Assembly (NCBI RefSeq): GCF_043641665.1
Contig: NC_092186.1
Coordinates: 13,210,001-13,274,000, forward strand
DNA: 64,000 nucleotides
Direction: 5' to 3'
Source of the DNA: Enoplosus armatus
Lineage: Eukaryota; Chordata; Actinopteri; Centrarchiformes; Enoplosidae
Part shown: positions 13,503 to 27,988 of the stretch, one piece after another
Layout: each line of letters opens with the position of its first letter
Numbering within the stretch: the first letter of the stretch is position 1
Position numbers and translations under genes: made by a program
Notes under the pieces: generated by a model
Told to the model about the DNA's origin: nothing
What the model saw: the letters and a program-made list of their open reading frames with translations, nothing else
Databases searched by the model: none

Positions 13503-13607
13503 TCACTCCAAGTCACTGGTGTCCAGGGTGCGGCTGCAGAGGCAGACGGTGCAGCCCATCACTCCAGACAGAGTCAGGATCGCCAGCAGGATGGCCCACC
13601 AATGAGC
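13503..13607 (-). CDS. adam10-like: Last coding exon of the ADAM10-like gene: membrane helix and stub tail
   Basis: This exon reads [18 protein letters not shown] and then a cysteine-containing stretch ending [10 protein letters not shown] before TGA (13503-13505). The first residues match the conserved AHWWAVLL of ADAM10. Human ADAM10 continues for some 55 cytoplasmic residues containing an RRR retention signal and proline-rich SH3-binding motifs; here only about ten residues follow the helix. The acceptor (CTGCAG at 13608-13613) and the phase-0 junction with EWMK of the previous exon are clean, so the stop is not a misjoined frame. Confidence 0.85.
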   Translation of the reverse strand, partial: AHWWAILLAILTLSGVMGCTVCLCSRTLDTSDLE

Positions 13608-16600
13608 CTGCAGAGGATCAATACAAATATTAAACAAATATAGTCAATAGATTTGAAAATGGACCCATGCACTAATTTCTATGAACTCACGAGGTTCATC
13701 CACATACAGTATGTGCTGTTATCTGTGGGCAGCAAAACATAAGAAAGTTGGCACGGCCCATTTTAACCCCTGGTAGCAGTATACATAGATGTATTTGGTG
13801 TCATATTCTCGGTTGAACTTGTGAACTTGCACTGTTTTGTTCTTGTGTCTGTAGAAAAAGCTCGTCAGGCCCCAACCAGAACAGGTTATTACTTTGCAGT
13901 TCTGCAGATTAGAGAATGAGTCAGCGGCACAGGTAAAACAACACAATGGTCCATGAAGTGAGGGGTCATTTCTGTCTCCAGTGAAATGGATGGCTGATCC
14001 ATGAGGTGCTCTTCAACTCAAATGGGCATTCCTGATTCTACATGCTGTCATGAGAAACTAAACCTCAAAGCCAGCTACGACTGAAACATAGAAGACAGCT
14101 GAACATCAAGGCAGGAAGTTCAACAAACACGCTGAGCCGAGCTGAGGCAAACATCTGCAGCGTCTTAACAAAGACGACCTCCTCAGACAAAGTATGAGGT
14201 AAATAATCACTTTCAAACTCATGACCTGATGGCCAGAAAACCATTGATCAGGTCACTTGAGTCAGTGGAGCAACTTTATGTCCAAATCTATAAAGTTACC
14301 TCATCACTGAGTAAAGTAGTAAAAGAAAGTAAAACAACTCATTAAAAGGGTTTGGCAACTGAGACACTGATTAGATGTACACAGTGGAGCTTTCATTGTA
14401 AACAAATACAGATTTGTTTACATGCACATTGTGTATCCTTAACAAGCATTTTTTGGCACAATGCCCCCTTTTAAGTGCATTATCACCAGCAGCTGTTACT
14501 GTCCTGTGCAGCCAGCGTAAATGTAGAGGAGATTTAAACTATAAAGGGACCGGCTCATCAAAACACTGCTCTACAGTGCCACTAGTGGTCAAAAACTCTC
14601 CAGGGTGCCTTTAAAGTGAAGTCATGTAACTTTGCTGAACAACAGCCATTGTGGCCACATGTGACAAGTACTAGATAATGCCCAATGTTAAAATGTAAAA
14701 AACAGTAGGTCAAGTAGAAAACATCCATAGTGAGCTAACTAAGTTACAACATAGCAATATCTACGTAGCTAAAGTTTGCTAACATTAGCTACCTTGAGCT
14801 GGTCATCCCAGACTAAGTAAGGCTGTAGCAGCAGGAGTGTACTAAATTGAGTAAGGGGGCATTTTATTGCTTATGAATTCTACTTTTCATTCGTTAAGGC
14901 GTATTCAGACAGAAAATGAAGAAAATATGTACCAGCTGTATGTTAGCTAGCTAGCTAACCAGCAATGGATGCACTGACCATGTCTGTGGGGTTGTGCTGG
15001 TGTTTGTGTTCAGCTCAGCCTCTGACTGAACTCAGTTATTTCCCTCTCTATCCTTTTTCCTCTCCAAGCAGATTCATAAAGCCTCAGTTAAAACATTTTA
15101 AACTCAAGTGGACGTGTCTCAGCAAATCTTTCCATTGAATTTGTATGCAATCGCTCCTCCTCTAAAATTTGCTTCGCGTTTTGTCTGAATTCACAGTAAG
15201 AAGAACGTTGTATGATATTGGTTTTGATTATGTTTAAATAAGAAAACCTCCTTTCACGTCGTCATTTGGTACATTGTTATTACAAAAATATTGATTATAG
15301 CTGCTTTAACTAAGAGAGGGCACATTTCAGTTTCACTCATGTTACTGTAGTTACTGTGACATCCTCCATCATTGTATATATGCTGTTATCTGATGTATGT
15401 GTGAAACCGTCACCTTCATCCACTCTGCTATGTCATTGAAGTCATCCAAATTGAGAAAGGAGTTTTTCAGTCTTGCGATGGGGCCGTCTGCATCCAGCAG
15501 ACGGCACACGTGGAATTTGTCGCAGTATCCCCGGTTCCCCGAACACGGAGCCCCGCCGACCAAGGGCAACACCTTTCTCTGGAAGTGACGGGACAGCACA
15601 GAGGAGGCGGTGCTGGCACACGTCTCAGGCTTATCTGCCATTGATAAAGAAGGAATCGAATTAAAATATACCATAATACATATCATATAGCTACTTACAG
15701 CCACTATGTATACAATATAGAGAAAACTGATTTTGGTGCCCCCTAATGGTAGTATCATTTTTCTACAAACTAAAACAAACAGAAAGAAAAGGGATTGTAC
15801 TTAAAACACAGATACCAAACTTCTATGGCACCAAAGCATCCAGGACCACAAATGACTGTAACTCACATTTCTTCCACAGTGTGATATTCAAAGCTCCTTA
15901 ACAAAACACATGATGTTATACTTTGTACAGGGACCATCGTGTCAGATGGTCTCTTGTGCTGGTTTTGAGGACGTCTAATGGAAAACAATAATATATGAGG
16001 GTAACCTCAGTACAAATTGACACAGGCTGACATGTTATAAACACATTCCTCAGTAGTAGAGGACACATGGGCCTATGGTTACCGGGCTGCTGGCAACACA
16101 TGTGGCATTTCTCCTTCATGGAGTCTCCTGGACAGTCACACTGCTGCAGGCTGTGCTTCACACATGCAGACTCAGCACAGACCTGCAGAGAGAGCCGGAG
16201 ACATTAAGATGAAGACTTTATAAGTAATTAAGTAATGAGAACAGACAGGAAAAGCTGAGGGAGAGTAAAGGGATACAAAAGCAAGCAACAGCAGGTTAAG
16301 ATACGGGTATTAAAAACAGCATAATTTTGTTTGATACTTAAATATTGACTGGATTGGTAGGTAGACTTTCTGAAGGTTATGCTAACTTTTTGTTAAGTTT
16401 AAACCTCCCTGGCTCTGGATAAGGCTGAGGAAGTTAAGTTTAGGCCCATAAGAGGTTAAGGTTGGATAAAGATAGTAAAAGCATTAAAAGTATTTTGTCT
16501 ACTGTTCCAGGCATCCATTCATTTCTGGATGATATGAAAACCTATTAACAGTCTCTTGAAACTTCTGAGGTGGATTACACAACTCAGGAAGGTATCAAGA

Positions 16601-19600
16601 GCCTGCTAACTTATTTTCACAGTGTAGAGAATTGAATGAAAACCAATGGATGCCTTGAATGGTAGTACAAATACATCACAAAATATACAGATGTTTCCTG
16701 CATTCAAAAAGGTTCAACGAAAATGTTTTGTATACATGGTTTTTAATTAAAGACTAACCAAACACCAGTTGAAAATCGTATTTTTATAACTTCTCACCTC
16801 GCTGCTCTGATGTAGAAATGTACTTCAGGTAGTGTCAGTACACTGTGACACACCTCTGACCACACTCAGGTGAAACAGACGTGAAACTTTGGACCAGAGA
16901 CAGCAATGAAACGCTATTAAGTTACTCTTTAAGATGTTATTCAGACAAAAATGTATGTTTTTCTTTCTGTTTGCTAATATTGTATCTCTGTTTATTTTGC
17001 ATTTCACTGACACGCTGCACAGTATATTAGCCATAGATGAACGCAATGTCTGTTTATGGAGCTGGAACGTTAGACAAATTGTATAAATTGTTTATTATTT
17101 ACCCAGACTTTGGGAACACATGGTGGACAGTTTAATCTTTGACCAACACGTGTTGTGAGTAATTTGCTTGAGACGTGATTTTACAAATCTTATTTTCTTC
17201 AGAAGTGTTTTGAAAAACGGGACCAAAACTTGCTTCCGACTATGTTTATTTGTACTGTATTTGTTGCTTATTTGTTTCTAAGAAGGATTTTAGCTTTCAG
17301 AGAAGGAAACAATATGAGTATTAGTCAGTTTAAATGATTGATGATTAATTTGGACATTATAACTCAAACTCCACCTTCATTTCATTTTTTGGATCCTTTT
17401 TCTTGGATTACCACATTCCACTCAAAAGTCTCTTCCAGTTATTCCATTTAACACCTCTGGGGAGTAACATACCCAGAACTTATGATGAAGCAACATTCAC
17501 AGCTGGAATAAATTCCTTGCCTCTCCTGCTCAGAGGACAGTATATCACCAGAAGATATGTGAAACTTTTATTGTCTCGTGGTAACATGGATTAGATCTGC
17601 TCTTTTCTTAGTAGTGCTGTGTTGTAATGGTGCGTTTGTTTACGACTAAAGTGGATTGTGAGCACACGTTTTGGGCAGTGAAGTATCTGATTGAATCCAG
17701 AAGATTTTCAACTTCATGTTAGCTTATAAATAAACAGGACACAGCACTGAATCAGTTCAGCTGAATAACAATATCATACAAACAACCTATGAATAGCTAT
17801 TTTTGCACTTGTGCAAAATGAACTACTGTAGCTACTGTATAATATCATATAATATACATATTCGACTCTTGAAACTTGCTTAAATTATGTTTAAGTCCAT
17901 ATGTGTTTCAAACTTTTACACCAACATGAATAAGAGGTTCTTTAAGTACTCAAAAATTGGAAATTTGAATGTCTAAAGTTTATTGACAACTGAGCAAACT
18001 CCATCTACGGAAGTTCATGTGATAAGATTGAAAGCTCCAGAACAGCTACTATGGATCTTATGGAGAGATTGTTTCAAGAATAAATAGATAATGATCTTTT
18101 TTCAGGACCAGCTTTGCAACATTGCTGTATACTTGCACACATTAGCTTGTTGGGCAATGTAGCTGAACCGTACTGAGTGACGCGGTGGTGTGGTGGACGT
18201 GGCTGCCTCACCCCGTTCAGGCAGACACGCGTGCCCTGACTGCAGACTGTGAGGTTTTCCTTGGCGCTTGGCTCGGGGCAGAGCGGGGAGAGGCCTGAAC
18301 ACACACTCTCTCTCTGACAGTCTGACTCCTCATCACAGGTCTGACCCGCCGGCTTAAACCCACAGTCCCGCCCGCAGCACAGGCCCTGACTCGGACTGAT
18401 GGGCGGGTGAGAGAAAACAATCATACACTTAAAGTCAGGGTGACAGATAAACGTGAAAGACACACCTAGAAGATGGAACATCAACAGAATAGTTCATATG
18501 AATGTGGTGTGCTGCTTTAATTAAAAATGATGAAAGTGAGAAATAGCTTTTAACCAAACAATCAAACCAAGTTACCAAGACACTGCATGCAGATTCTCCT
18601 GATACACCTTTTATGCACTCTCTAATGGTCTGTGTATGTTCATGTGTATAGTACCTGCAGACTTTGCCAGGCTTGAGGCGACACTGGACTCCTACAGGCT
18701 CTGTAGCACTGAAGCAGCAGATGTCTGTGTCGTTGTGACCGACATCACACTCCTCATCTCCCTCCACAATCTGGTTTCCACAGATGGGCTGGTCACTGAC
18801 TGGCCAAAAAGAACAGATAAACACACACGCACAAGTAAAGACACACACATACCCTGAAACTCAAGACATATTAGTATTAATAACAATAACTTGACACACA
18901 GTGTAAACTTTTGGTCTCGACTCATGCAGGAGGACGCTGATCTTTTCTTTCTCACCCACAAAGCAGTCGTCCTTCTTCAGCCTCAGTATCTTGCTGATGT
19001 GTTCGATGCTGCACGGCGAGAGCTTGTCGTTGTTTTCACGCACCTCGTCTGTGGCGTGAGGGAACATCAGGTACCTTCCTTTGCCAGCAGTGGAGCCGAG
19101 GTTCCCGCAGTTTGAGCCCTCATCGTGCTGGAAACACAGACAAAATACCAGAAATTAACTTTTAAATGATGTGTTTTTCTGGGTAAGCATTATATAAGCA
19201 GTATGTTCAATCTGAGCAAATTTCCAATCAAAGCACTCAGCTGTAGACAGAGACAGCAGGGGGAAACAAATGGTTTCAGCTTGGTTAGCTGAAACCATTT
19301 GTTTCCCTCGTAATCACAGATGGGGGTATTAAATCCCTTCATTGCTGATCTCAGTAGCTTGTTGTAGGTCATCACAGGCAGTAAACATGTTTTCCATGGA
19401 TAGTGTCTGCACATGTTGGTGCCTGTAACATCTGATATATTACACACCCCTTCTGAAGCGGCAAAAAATGTTTTCTGTAACTTTCAGAGTTATCTTTGTT
19501 GTATTTTCAAGTAAAAACACATAACCTTTATGCAGTCAAAAGATTTCCCTGGAATGCGATGGCCCTGAAACAGCAGAGGAATGTCGTGTTCCTCGTGCGG

Positions 19601-22600
19601 GACGCCGAAGACAGAACAGAGAGCACCTCCTGCTTTGGTCAGACATTTTTATTTGTGAAACATTATCCGGAGCTCGTGTTCTCTGGATGTCAAACTCACT
19701 GGTGAATTAAGAGACCAAAGGGTAGACATGAAATGAATGTGGACACATGTGGAGGGAACATGTTTTGATGTTTCTGCATCTGTTCTTCATTCGTTTGATG
19801 GATATAATGAGTGCAAATTTTATAGTCTTCACTACAGTATATCTATCAATAGCTGCAGCTCTGAGGTTAGCAGAACTGTATGTCACAGCGGATGTTAGTG
19901 CAGTTTCTTAAGAATAGTACATTTATTTTTATTTTTATTGTTGTTTATTAGTATCATGTCATCATTTGGTGTCACATAGAAATTTTGAGCAACATCTTAT
20001 AAAGTCAACTTAGTCTTATGTTTCCTCTTAAATGTCTTGTTGTCTTGCCTCAGCCATTTTGTGGTATCTCAGCTCAAAAGTGTGCAGACTTTAGGCTACA
20101 ACTTTACTGCTGCAGTCACAACGACAACAAGAACGGCAGCAAAGGAGTAAGAAAATGAAGAACAACAATGTGTGGGTACATATCAGCACTGCCAATTTGC
20201 AGATTTCCTGCCCTTCCTGTTTACTTCTTGAACACCTATTGTGGTTTTACAGATGCTGTTACCACAGACATAACCTAGATGAAGTTTTAAGATAAACAAC
20301 CCATCAAGAAAAATGACAATGTTGGGACTGTAAAGCTTTTCTGTCTCGGGGAAAAACTGTTTTGATAATCGAATAATTGTTTCAGTAAATTTTTAAGCAA
20401 AAATGCCAAATTTTATCTGGTTCCAGCTTCTCCAATGTGAGAATTTTTTGCTTTTATCCATCATATACGGCAGTAAACTGAATATCTTGGGGGTTTTAGA
20501 CTGTTGGACAGACATTTGAAGGTGTCACGTTTGACTTTCTGACATTTTATAGGCAAAACGATGAATTATTTAATAAAAAATAATCTATACATGTGCACAA
20601 AATGTATCAAATAATAGCAAGAACCAAATTAAATAAAAGGAAAGAGTAGAACAACAAAAGAAGAAAACAATATTTCTAGTTACTATATTCCAATTAATCT
20701 TTCCCCTGCGCAGCAAACTGATCCACAGCACACAGTTTGGAAAGCCACTGTATGCATGTATGGTTGCAAGGGAAGTAGGCCAAAGGCCAAAGCAGCTCTT
20801 TACCCAGAATTCACTGCTGCATCACAGCCCACCCCTCTCTTTCCTCCACCAGGCCCGCCACAAATCTCAGGTGAAGCCCGTGCTCAGATCTCTTCATGTG
20901 CTTCTCCCAGCCTGTCCGGCCTGGAAACAAGGAGGTATGCCTGTCAGCGGAGAGCAGGCCGGAGCAGGAGAACTTACGGTAGTTTAATTTATAAAAAGCC
21001 AGCAGGGTCTGACATAGCAGAACTAATCTGCTCAGGAACGCCCCAGAGGACTCTTTGGTCTGTGGAAGTGTGAATAACAGAGGGCAGGGTGAAAAGACAC
21101 AGAGGAGCGCTGCTGGCATTTTGGGAAGTGGGAGAAAGGTTGCAGGTGTTAGCAGCCATCACACATGGAGAGGGGTGCATGCATCTATGTGTGTACATAA
21201 ACTGTGTGTTGTCATGGTGGGGGTGGATGACAGTGGTGTACTTAAGTACTAATACCATAATGTAAAAATACTCCATTACAACTAAAAATCCTGTATTCAA
21301 AAGCCTACTTAAGTAAAAGTATAGAAGTATTATCAACAAAATATACTGAAACTATCAAGAGTAAAAGTACTCGTTCTGCAGTAAAATGTCCCCTGTGACT
21401 GATATAGTCTTATATCTGATATCTGATAGATTGTTAATACATGCATCAATGTGTATGTAACATTTTTCTGTTTTCTGTTGTAGCTGCTCAAGGTGGAGCT
21501 GGTTTTAACTACTTTATATACAGCTGGTCAGTGTTTCCCAACCTAGGGGTCGGACCCCTCCAAAGGGTCACAAGAGAAATTTGAGGGGTCGTGAGATGAT
21601 TAATGGGAGAGAAAATAAGAAAGAGTTGTGATGGATAAATTCTCATGGATTTTTTCATTTTTAGGATATTCTGTATTTTTTTGTGAATTGTTGAATTTGA
21701 ACGTCCATTTAAATGAAACCATCTGAGGAGTTTAGAGGGGAAATATCTATTTGGTGGAACCGCAACAACTCACAGACATCTGAAATGTGACAAGGGATCC
21801 CAACCAGTTACTGCTTTATTGTGAATCACAAGCCAAAAAGGTTTATATAATGTAAAGTGCACTAGCAAAGTAGTCAGATAATTGTAGTGGAGTAAAAAGT
21901 GCAATATTTTCCTCTGAATTGTAGTGGAATAGAAGTATGAAGTATCATAAAATGGAAACACTCAATTAAAGTACCTCAAACGTGTACTTGAGTACAGTAC
22001 TTGAGTAAATGTACTTAGTTACTTTCCACCACTGGTGGATGAGATTGTACGTGCTCAAATATGAAAAGAGAGAGATAAATCAGAGGACCTCCTGTTCTCT
22101 TATTTCAGAGTATCCACGGAGGGCGAGCCAAGGGTCTCTATGAAACCAGCCAGTCAATAAAGGCCAAGGTCTCTAATGCCCACATAAGTGAATCATTCAC
22201 AGACAATTTGTTCCGGTGCAGTGAAAACAGCCATGTATGCCTTGTGAGAATATGTGAAGTCTACATTTTGAATCGCAGAGATTCGTCATGTTGGATTATC
22301 ATTCAGTACACAACCCACACTGTCTGACCGGAAAGTGTTTGAATTCCCAGTGACGGGGGCACCAAGAGGGGTTCAGGGTAAAACTGGTTAAGTTTAACAT
22401 GTAGCATCTGAAATACTACATCGAGCTAGTGTGCTTAGTGTTTCTTGCACTGAATAGACCTTCAGACATTTTGACAGGCTGTGGAAGAAAATCATAGGAG
22501 TAACTAATAGCTCTACCAATGGCCGAGTGCCAAGTGAGCCGTGTTGCAGGGATGACGTATTTTTGTAGGCAAACCCAGAAGTTAGCATCTCCCTGGTTCC

Positions 22601-25600
22601 CTCGATAAAAAGCCAATGGGATTTTTCCATTGGATTTTGGATCATTGCAGAAAATAAACTCTGTGGCAAACGAAAGTTTATGGTACTTACACGTTTTGTT
22701 CAGCAAGATAATTTTCACAAATTGAACACACACTTTTATGATTTTTGGAAGTGTAAATGGAATCTGCAGAAGTAAAAAGCCAATGTTGCTAATGTAACGA
22801 ACTACACTACGGTTGCATGACTTCAACCTCACTTCAAGCTTAACTTTTAAGAGAATATAGATAGATATAGATATGGACTCATGCCTGCAGCACTCTATTA
22901 AACAAGCTTTCACAATACCAGGATCCTGCAACTGGTACACTTTGCCATGCAGCCATAGTTAATGTTATTATTTATAACTGCAAATATCCTGCTATGGAAA
23001 GTTAAAATGTCTGCAGTGAAAAAAGCCTATGAAGCAACAAGCCTGCAGTATCACCTAAAATATCCACAAAGGTTCACAAGTTTGAGTTTTTACAAGATAT
23101 TTCAAAGTGATATGATACTACTGCTATTAATATACAGTTTAAAGGGAAAATCCACCCTAAAACATACTCCCTAAACTTCAAATCAGAGCATCAAAACTTG
23201 AATCCATGATGTCACCATGATTTGGTGGAGTTCGTTTGAAATATTACATGAATGTAGGGCACAAGAAGTGGTCATAGTCCAGTGAAATGACCACTGTTGA
23301 TGTTATGGTGTCCCAGAGTTGTTCCATTATTCACTGTCTGAGGAGCAGCTCCAGGATATGACATCATCATTACAGTTTGTCATATTCACAAATTTAAACT
23401 GAGCTCTACAAAACTGAAAGAATATAACGTGGATTTAGTTTGGAAAGAGTTGCATACAAACTGGGAGTTTCATGGGATAAATTGTGTGCAATATTCACTG
23501 TAATCACAAGAGTTTGATTTGATTGACCCCCTCTTCAGTCAGTATCAGACAGATGTGGTTAGCATTTTGCAAACTCTGTGATGGCGACTGACCGGAGATC
23601 CCAGGCTGTGGCCGAGTTCATGAGCGAGAGTCAGCTGGACGTGTCGGGGAGGCAGGAACTGTCCGTAGTTCTGAATCGTGACCAGGCCGGTGTTCAGGGT
23701 GGAGGTCTGGCCGTTACGCAGGGTGGTCTGCTTGGAACATACTCCTCCCCAGTTACCTGAAGTGCAGAGAGATGAGAGGATAAACATGGAGTTTGCTGGT
23801 TGGGTTTCCACTGAGGTCATACAGAGTAATAATATAAGTAATATTATAGTATACATATTATATATTATAAAAAGCAGTATTACACTGCAAGACAGTGGTA
23901 GAAATATAGGTTTTGATAAAGTTGACAGATCATGAATGCATCATGATTGAACATACATCCAACTGCAATAACTGTGTTGATGCTGCACTTTCGACAGGCC
24001 CAACAGAAAGAAGCTGCAGACCTAATGAAAACATGCCATCTTGTCACTTTGCAGTACAGTTGCATAACTGACCTTGTGTTCCTGGAAATACCTTAAACCA
24101 ACACTGTTTTGCTACTGGAGCGTTATCGACCTCTGAGGCCCCGGGTGGTGAAGACAGACAGACCAACAGACCTGCTGAGCCATTTGGCCTCCAATGGTCT
24201 CCGGTGTCTTTGGGTTTACACAATGTCCCCGACACCCATTCCCATAATTACAAACAGCTGGCCACATTCACATGGATGGATGGCTGGGTTGTGACGTCAT
24301 CTTTCTGCCGGCCAGCCAGAAGACTAGTTTTAAAGAAACCAGTCTGATTGGTTAAACTGAGCACCTATGGTATGGTTTTTCAGAGGGACTGCTCAGGGAT
24401 TTGACTTGACTTCATGTAGTTCAGCACATATGGGCTTAACTAAATATTGAACCTTGGAAGATGCTAATCACCTGTACCTCTAATCTAAGCTCAAGAAATA
24501 TACCAATTTACTACCTAACGGCACCCACAGTCGTCTCTATTCATGCTCTTCCTCATCCATCATCATTTTCTCAGCACTTCTTGTCATCATCAAATGTTTC
24601 AGCTGCTGTGGGAGTCATTTCCACGTGTCCATCCTCTCTCTTCATTGGTTCCCTCCATTTGAGCCCATGTGTGGTTCAGGTTGGAGGTCTGCAGTCACAT
24701 GAGTTTTATGTAACGCCTCTTACACAATGTGGTCAGCACCGCCATTTTGAGGGGTGAGGCTCGTGAGGTCCACGTCTGTTAAACATATTCACTGCCTGTT
24801 TCAGAGAACTCTGAGTTCACTCGGTGTCAGTGAGGACTGTGGGAACCAGTCCTGGGCATCTGGATCTCCCACCGGCATGTTTTTGTTACACAGTGGGCGT
24901 AAGTGTGACGTCCAGGAACGGTGAGGGACAGTTAGAGGTTGAAAAACAAAAACAAAAGTGCCCCCTATCTCTGCTGTTGTAGAAACAACGATTGTACTGT
25001 AGTGGTTAGGAGCAAAGGCAATACAGTTATACTACCATCATATGTCAGGTGAGGCAGGCAGCCAGTGACAATACAGCAACCTGAGACCATTTTATCCCTT
25101 GGTATTTGAAATCACATGATGGCTTTTGCCAGAAATGAGAAAGCAAATGTTTAAGCTTTAAGAGAAAAATGTGAGGACTTGTGCAGCTCACTTCTACAAG
25201 TAAAAAAAAAGAGCAGTTTCATATCTACAAACTGCCAAGCAAGACTCCCCCCGCTATGTTAATCATGAATTCTGGATGCATCTCTTTAGCATTCCCCGCT
25301 TTTGACCTAAAATGGCCCCCCTGATGAGCTATTCAAGGAACTGCGTTTCCTAGAAAGAGCTTACATTGGAGGCCTGCGCTGTGGTTTTTGGCAGCACGAG
25401 CAGAGAGGGGCTTTCGTCCCCTCCTCCTTCTCGTCTTCCCCACAGAAAGGAGCCGTACTGAAAGACTCCTATTATTAGCTCGTTGGACAAACACCGTACA
25501 GAGAAACAAAAAGTCCTCCGGATCACTTCATGCACACATTCACCGTCAGGAGGAAACAAGCACACAAACATATGCGCAGTAACACACACTTCAATAAATA

Positions 25601-27875
25601 TTTGATCATACAGTATCAATTAACGTCATGGACAAACAGGTACACACATACACTGAGAAACACACACTCCTTCATATGGTCTAATATGAACAAACAAACA
25701 AACAATAGTAAAGGGGCAGTCTTTCCTTGGATAAACATCCGGGGGGGAGTCCTAATAACACCTTTAATAACAAAAACAGACACAGCGAGTGGTTCTAGTA
25801 AAACCGACCTAAGTTCTCAGAAAACCACCGTGGCTCAACTCTGGCAGTCGACCAACAGTACAGTAAGTAATGTAACTGCATCCGCTGACTTTCCATCACT
25901 GCTCTCTTTGTCTCCAGAGTTCAATGACCTTCACGTTGCAAATTTGAATTAAATGTATTCACCGTATTGTGAGACCAATTTGACCTTTTCATTACTGAAA
26001 ACAAAAGACTGTCTGGAACGCAGCACAGGTCTTATTCAACGTGGGACTTATTTTGGGGTTTTCTGCTCTCATTGATGTCAGTTGTGATACTCACTTAGAT
26101 TTAAATCTGGCAGCGATTTCACAAGCAACAAGAATGGTAAGTTGATCAGACAGATGACAAATAATTCTACAACTTAATGGTAATTTGTAAACCTCATATT
26201 TAGAGGTGAAAACAAAAATAAATGTGGATCATGAATATGGTCATGAGATAGACTTTCTAAACTGACTGAAAGCTGTCTCACAGAGTCACTGCCTCCCCAT
26301 AATGAACCTGGTGAGTTTCCTATTATCATAAGAATAATGAAAATAAAAACATCATGTCAAGTGCAATGAGACACGGACTATGCAGCATGCTCTGGTGCCG
26401 AGCGGTGTTTGGCTCTCCACAAAGTCAAAACTCAAGCTCAGACTACAGGATCACATACAGAATCATCCAGATTCTATTCATAAAACATCCAACATGTTTG
26501 TTAAGATTGTGCTGTTTCAGTCGGATGATCTGAACCTTGCAAACGTGCACACTACAAAATGATCTCAGTGGTGACCTGTCCACGACCTTAAAAAGGAACT
26601 CCACTGACATTACATTACACAAGGTTTGGGGAGTATTACTGCATACGTGTGGCTCCAGAGGGGGCTGCACAAAGCCTGTTAAATTGTCTCAAGTGATGTC
26701 AGTGTTAGTTGCTTTTGAAGACAAGCTTTAAAAATTATCATCTGGAGCTTTGGAGTTAGAAAGAAGTGAGTTTACCAGACCTCTGTAGCCGGCTCCTCAT
26801 CCCTGCTTGACATTAGTGGATCAAGGCGACATCAGCCACTACTAACATAACACACCTGAATCTCTGACTGATTTGTCAGTGGGTGAGTTGTACTGTGGGT
26901 AATGTAGGAGGAAGAAAAATGTGTGGAATAAATACAATGATATCTCTGGTTCTGCTGCATCAATTTCTAATCTGTTTTTGAAACTGACAGTGTTACAGGA
27001 GTGCGATGCTAAATCGTACTCTTTCAAACACTTACCACCTTTTTGGGGATGGTTTGCCTGAATTAAAACAAACTTTTTCTTGTTTTACCTTTGCAATGGT
27101 GGGACATTAAGTTTTTCAAGATTTATTACATTTTTTGACCTCTAGACTGTTGTTTTATAAAGGTAGGGACACACCATATTTATATGCTCTTTCTTGTACC
27201 TGGATTATTTTTATAACAGGGAGTTATCTTTTTAAGTGAGTGTAATCTATCCAAGCATCTATCATATGTTCAAATTCATGGAACTTTCCTTCGTGCTAGC
27301 AGCCAGTGAAGGACATAGTAGAAGCGTCAACAAACAGTTGAAGGTAAAAGGTTAAATAAACATCAGCATATATTTTTATGGCAACACTGTTATTTTATTC
27401 TTTATGAGCGTGTTCTCCCAAAAGCATAATGACACTACCACACTTCAGCCAGCAAACTGAAAAGAAAAATACCCTCAACAATATTGTGTGGAAAATTACA
27501 ATCTCTTCCTCAATTAGTCTCAGGAGAAGAAGGAATTTTACTGGTGAGAAAGCTCGCGTGGCACAAGACGTTTACACCCCAACCCCCCACATCCTACACT
27601 CGAACACACAGCTTGGAGAGGTTATAGGTGGAGTTATTGATGTGGGCTGTGCGTGTCTGCTGTAGCTGTAGTGGCATTGGGGTCTTTGAGTTTATGGTCC
27701 CATGGTTTAAGGCCTTCTATTACCCAAGACCACTAATAAACTGGTGGAAGTGGGTTACGGACACACTGAGGTTGAGCATATCTGTTTCTAGAGGTCAAAC
27801 ATTATCCACGTTTAATGCTCATTCTCTGGGGCTGTCACATGAGACTGGAAAGTCACAACAATGTCACTGAATCCA

Positions 27876-27914
<39 letters not shown>

Positions 27915-27988
27915 CCTCACGTGAGATGTCACCATGGCAATCGTGCTGTGGAATGCAGTCACCAATCCTCACTAAGACGTCTGGGAGT

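Noticed and set aside
1376..14615. Similar TGCCnCTAGTGGTnAAAA motifs at about 1410 and 14575
   Set aside because: The shared stretch is under 30 bases with poor flanking agreement; too weak to call a repeat family from this window alone.
22416..22940. 174-codon minus-strand open frame in an ADAM10-like intron
   Set aside because: No recognisable domain, no splice-flanked continuation and AT-rich random composition. The sequence has the look of an old dispersed element, but no second copy is present here.
23136..23540. Possible dispersed element beginning TTTAAAGGGAAAATCCACCC upstream of ADAM10-like exon 9
   Set aside because: Only the start resembles known fish repeats and no partner copy could be aligned here.
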